Below are positions 5,139 through 5,475 of a stretch of 5,475 bases of DNA, piece by piece; position 1 is the stretch's first letter, and each line of letters begins with the position of its first letter. The notes beneath the pieces were generated by a model, which searched no databases, was not told the origin of the DNA, and saw nothing but the letters and a program-made list of their open reading frames with translations. Made by a program: the position numbers and the translations under genes. This stretch comes from Nitrospinaceae bacterium (GTDB lineage: Bacteria > Nitrospinota > Nitrospinia > Nitrospinales > VA-1). The stretch spans positions 1-5,475 of the forward strand of contig JAJDBA010000111.1 in assembly GCA_029261675.1 (NCBI GenBank), given 5' to 3'.

Positions 5139-5475
5139 ATGTACAAGATTTCTTCTCTGTTATCACGTTCAGTCGGCGCAGTTTTTCTTTTTACCTTGGC
5201 GATAATTACTGCCCCTGGTTCCTCCTTTGCTTTGAGCAGTGCGACGCAACAGTTTTCAAGCAACCTCTTCGTTGAAATCGCTAAAAAGCAGAATCCTGCT
5301 GTGGTAAACGTCAGTGTGAAATCAAAAACGGAAAAAGTGCATAACAATGTTCGTCCTCCAGGTAGAAGTCCAAGACCTGGTCCAGGCCAGGGGCGTTCTC
5401 CTGATCCTTTCCGTGACTTTTATGACAAGTTTTTCGGTGAGCGACCTAACCAAAAACCAAAGGGGGGAATGGGAT
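5139..5475 (+). CDS. degP: HtrA/DegP-type periplasmic serine protease, N-terminal part
   Basis: The frame is open from the ATG to the window edge (112 codons plus one base), so the gene is truncated only by the window. Residues 1-31 form a Sec signal peptide: basic start with K3 and R10, hydrophobic core GAVFLFTLAIITA, likely cut after SFA. The mature start has FVEIAKKQNPAVVNVSVKSKTE (44-65; given here as the family hallmark IA-x(4)-PAVVNV), the first strand of the trypsin-like domain. It then runs into a Pro/Gly/Arg-rich insertion (72-88) and DPFRDFYDKFFG (89-100), typical of the LA loop of DegP/DegQ proteins. The catalytic His, Asp and Ser and the PDZ domains would lie beyond the window. 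The family degrades or chaperones misfolded envelope proteins. DegP, DegQ and DegS cannot be separated from this part. It is divergent from the DUF2065 operon and has its own promoter candidates. Confidence 0.88.
   Translation, partial: MYKISSLLSRSVGAVFLFTLAIITAPGSSFALSSATQQFSSNLFVEIAKKQNPAVVNVSVKSKTEKVHNNVRPPGRSPRPGPGQGRSPDPFRDFYDKFFGERPNQKPKGGMG

Noticed and set aside
5039..5347. Minus-strand frame of 102 codons
   Set aside because: It lies antisense to the start of the HtrA-like gene, whose signal peptide, ribosome binding site and family motifs are clear.

Overview
The window looks like chromosomal DNA of a Gram-negative bacterium. The signs are a lipoprotein with a lipobox, an HtrA/Deg periplasmic protease, a secreted PAP2 phosphatase and the 3' end of an RNase P RNA. 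The sequence is moderately AT-rich by eye. Protein style (Hda-like regulator, OleC-like ligase, DUF2065) fits Proteobacteria, former Deltaproteobacteria or Nitrospinota, but the sequence alone does not fix the phylum. No mobile element, CRISPR array or tRNA was seen.

Layout, left to right. (1) Positions 1 to about 125, plus strand: the 3' end of rnpB, cut by the window edge. (2) 171-344, minus strand: a 57-residue single-span membrane protein, convergent with rnpB, best started at a GTG behind a perfect AAGGAGG. (3) 345-631: intergenic, with a candidate promoter for the next gene. (4) 632-1660, plus strand: an exported PAP2-family phosphatase with all three signature motifs. (5) 1667-4679, minus strand: a tight four-gene run, read from right to left: DUF2065 membrane protein, lipoprotein, Hda-like DnaA-family ATPase, OleC-like AMP-forming ligase. 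Spacings are -8, +28 and -3 nt, so it is probably one operon, convergent with the PAP2 gene and only 6 nt from it. (6) 4680-5138: a 459-nt divergent intergenic region rich in palindromes, phased repeats and promoter-like boxes. (7) 5139 to the window end, plus strand: the N-terminal 112 residues of an HtrA/DegP-type protease.

Together the divergent DUF2065/lipoprotein operon and the htrA-like gene suggest an envelope-homeostasis neighbourhood. The operon also carries a replication-control protein (Hda-like, with a sliding-clamp-binding peptide at the same N-terminal place as in E. coli Hda) translationally coupled to an OleC-type enzyme. I see no oleA, oleB or oleD beside it. The best candidates for something undescribed are this Hda/OleC pairing and the array of four 11-bp phased TTTAA/TTTAT repeats upstream of the protease gene, which resembles the spacing used by OmpR/PhoB-type response regulators.
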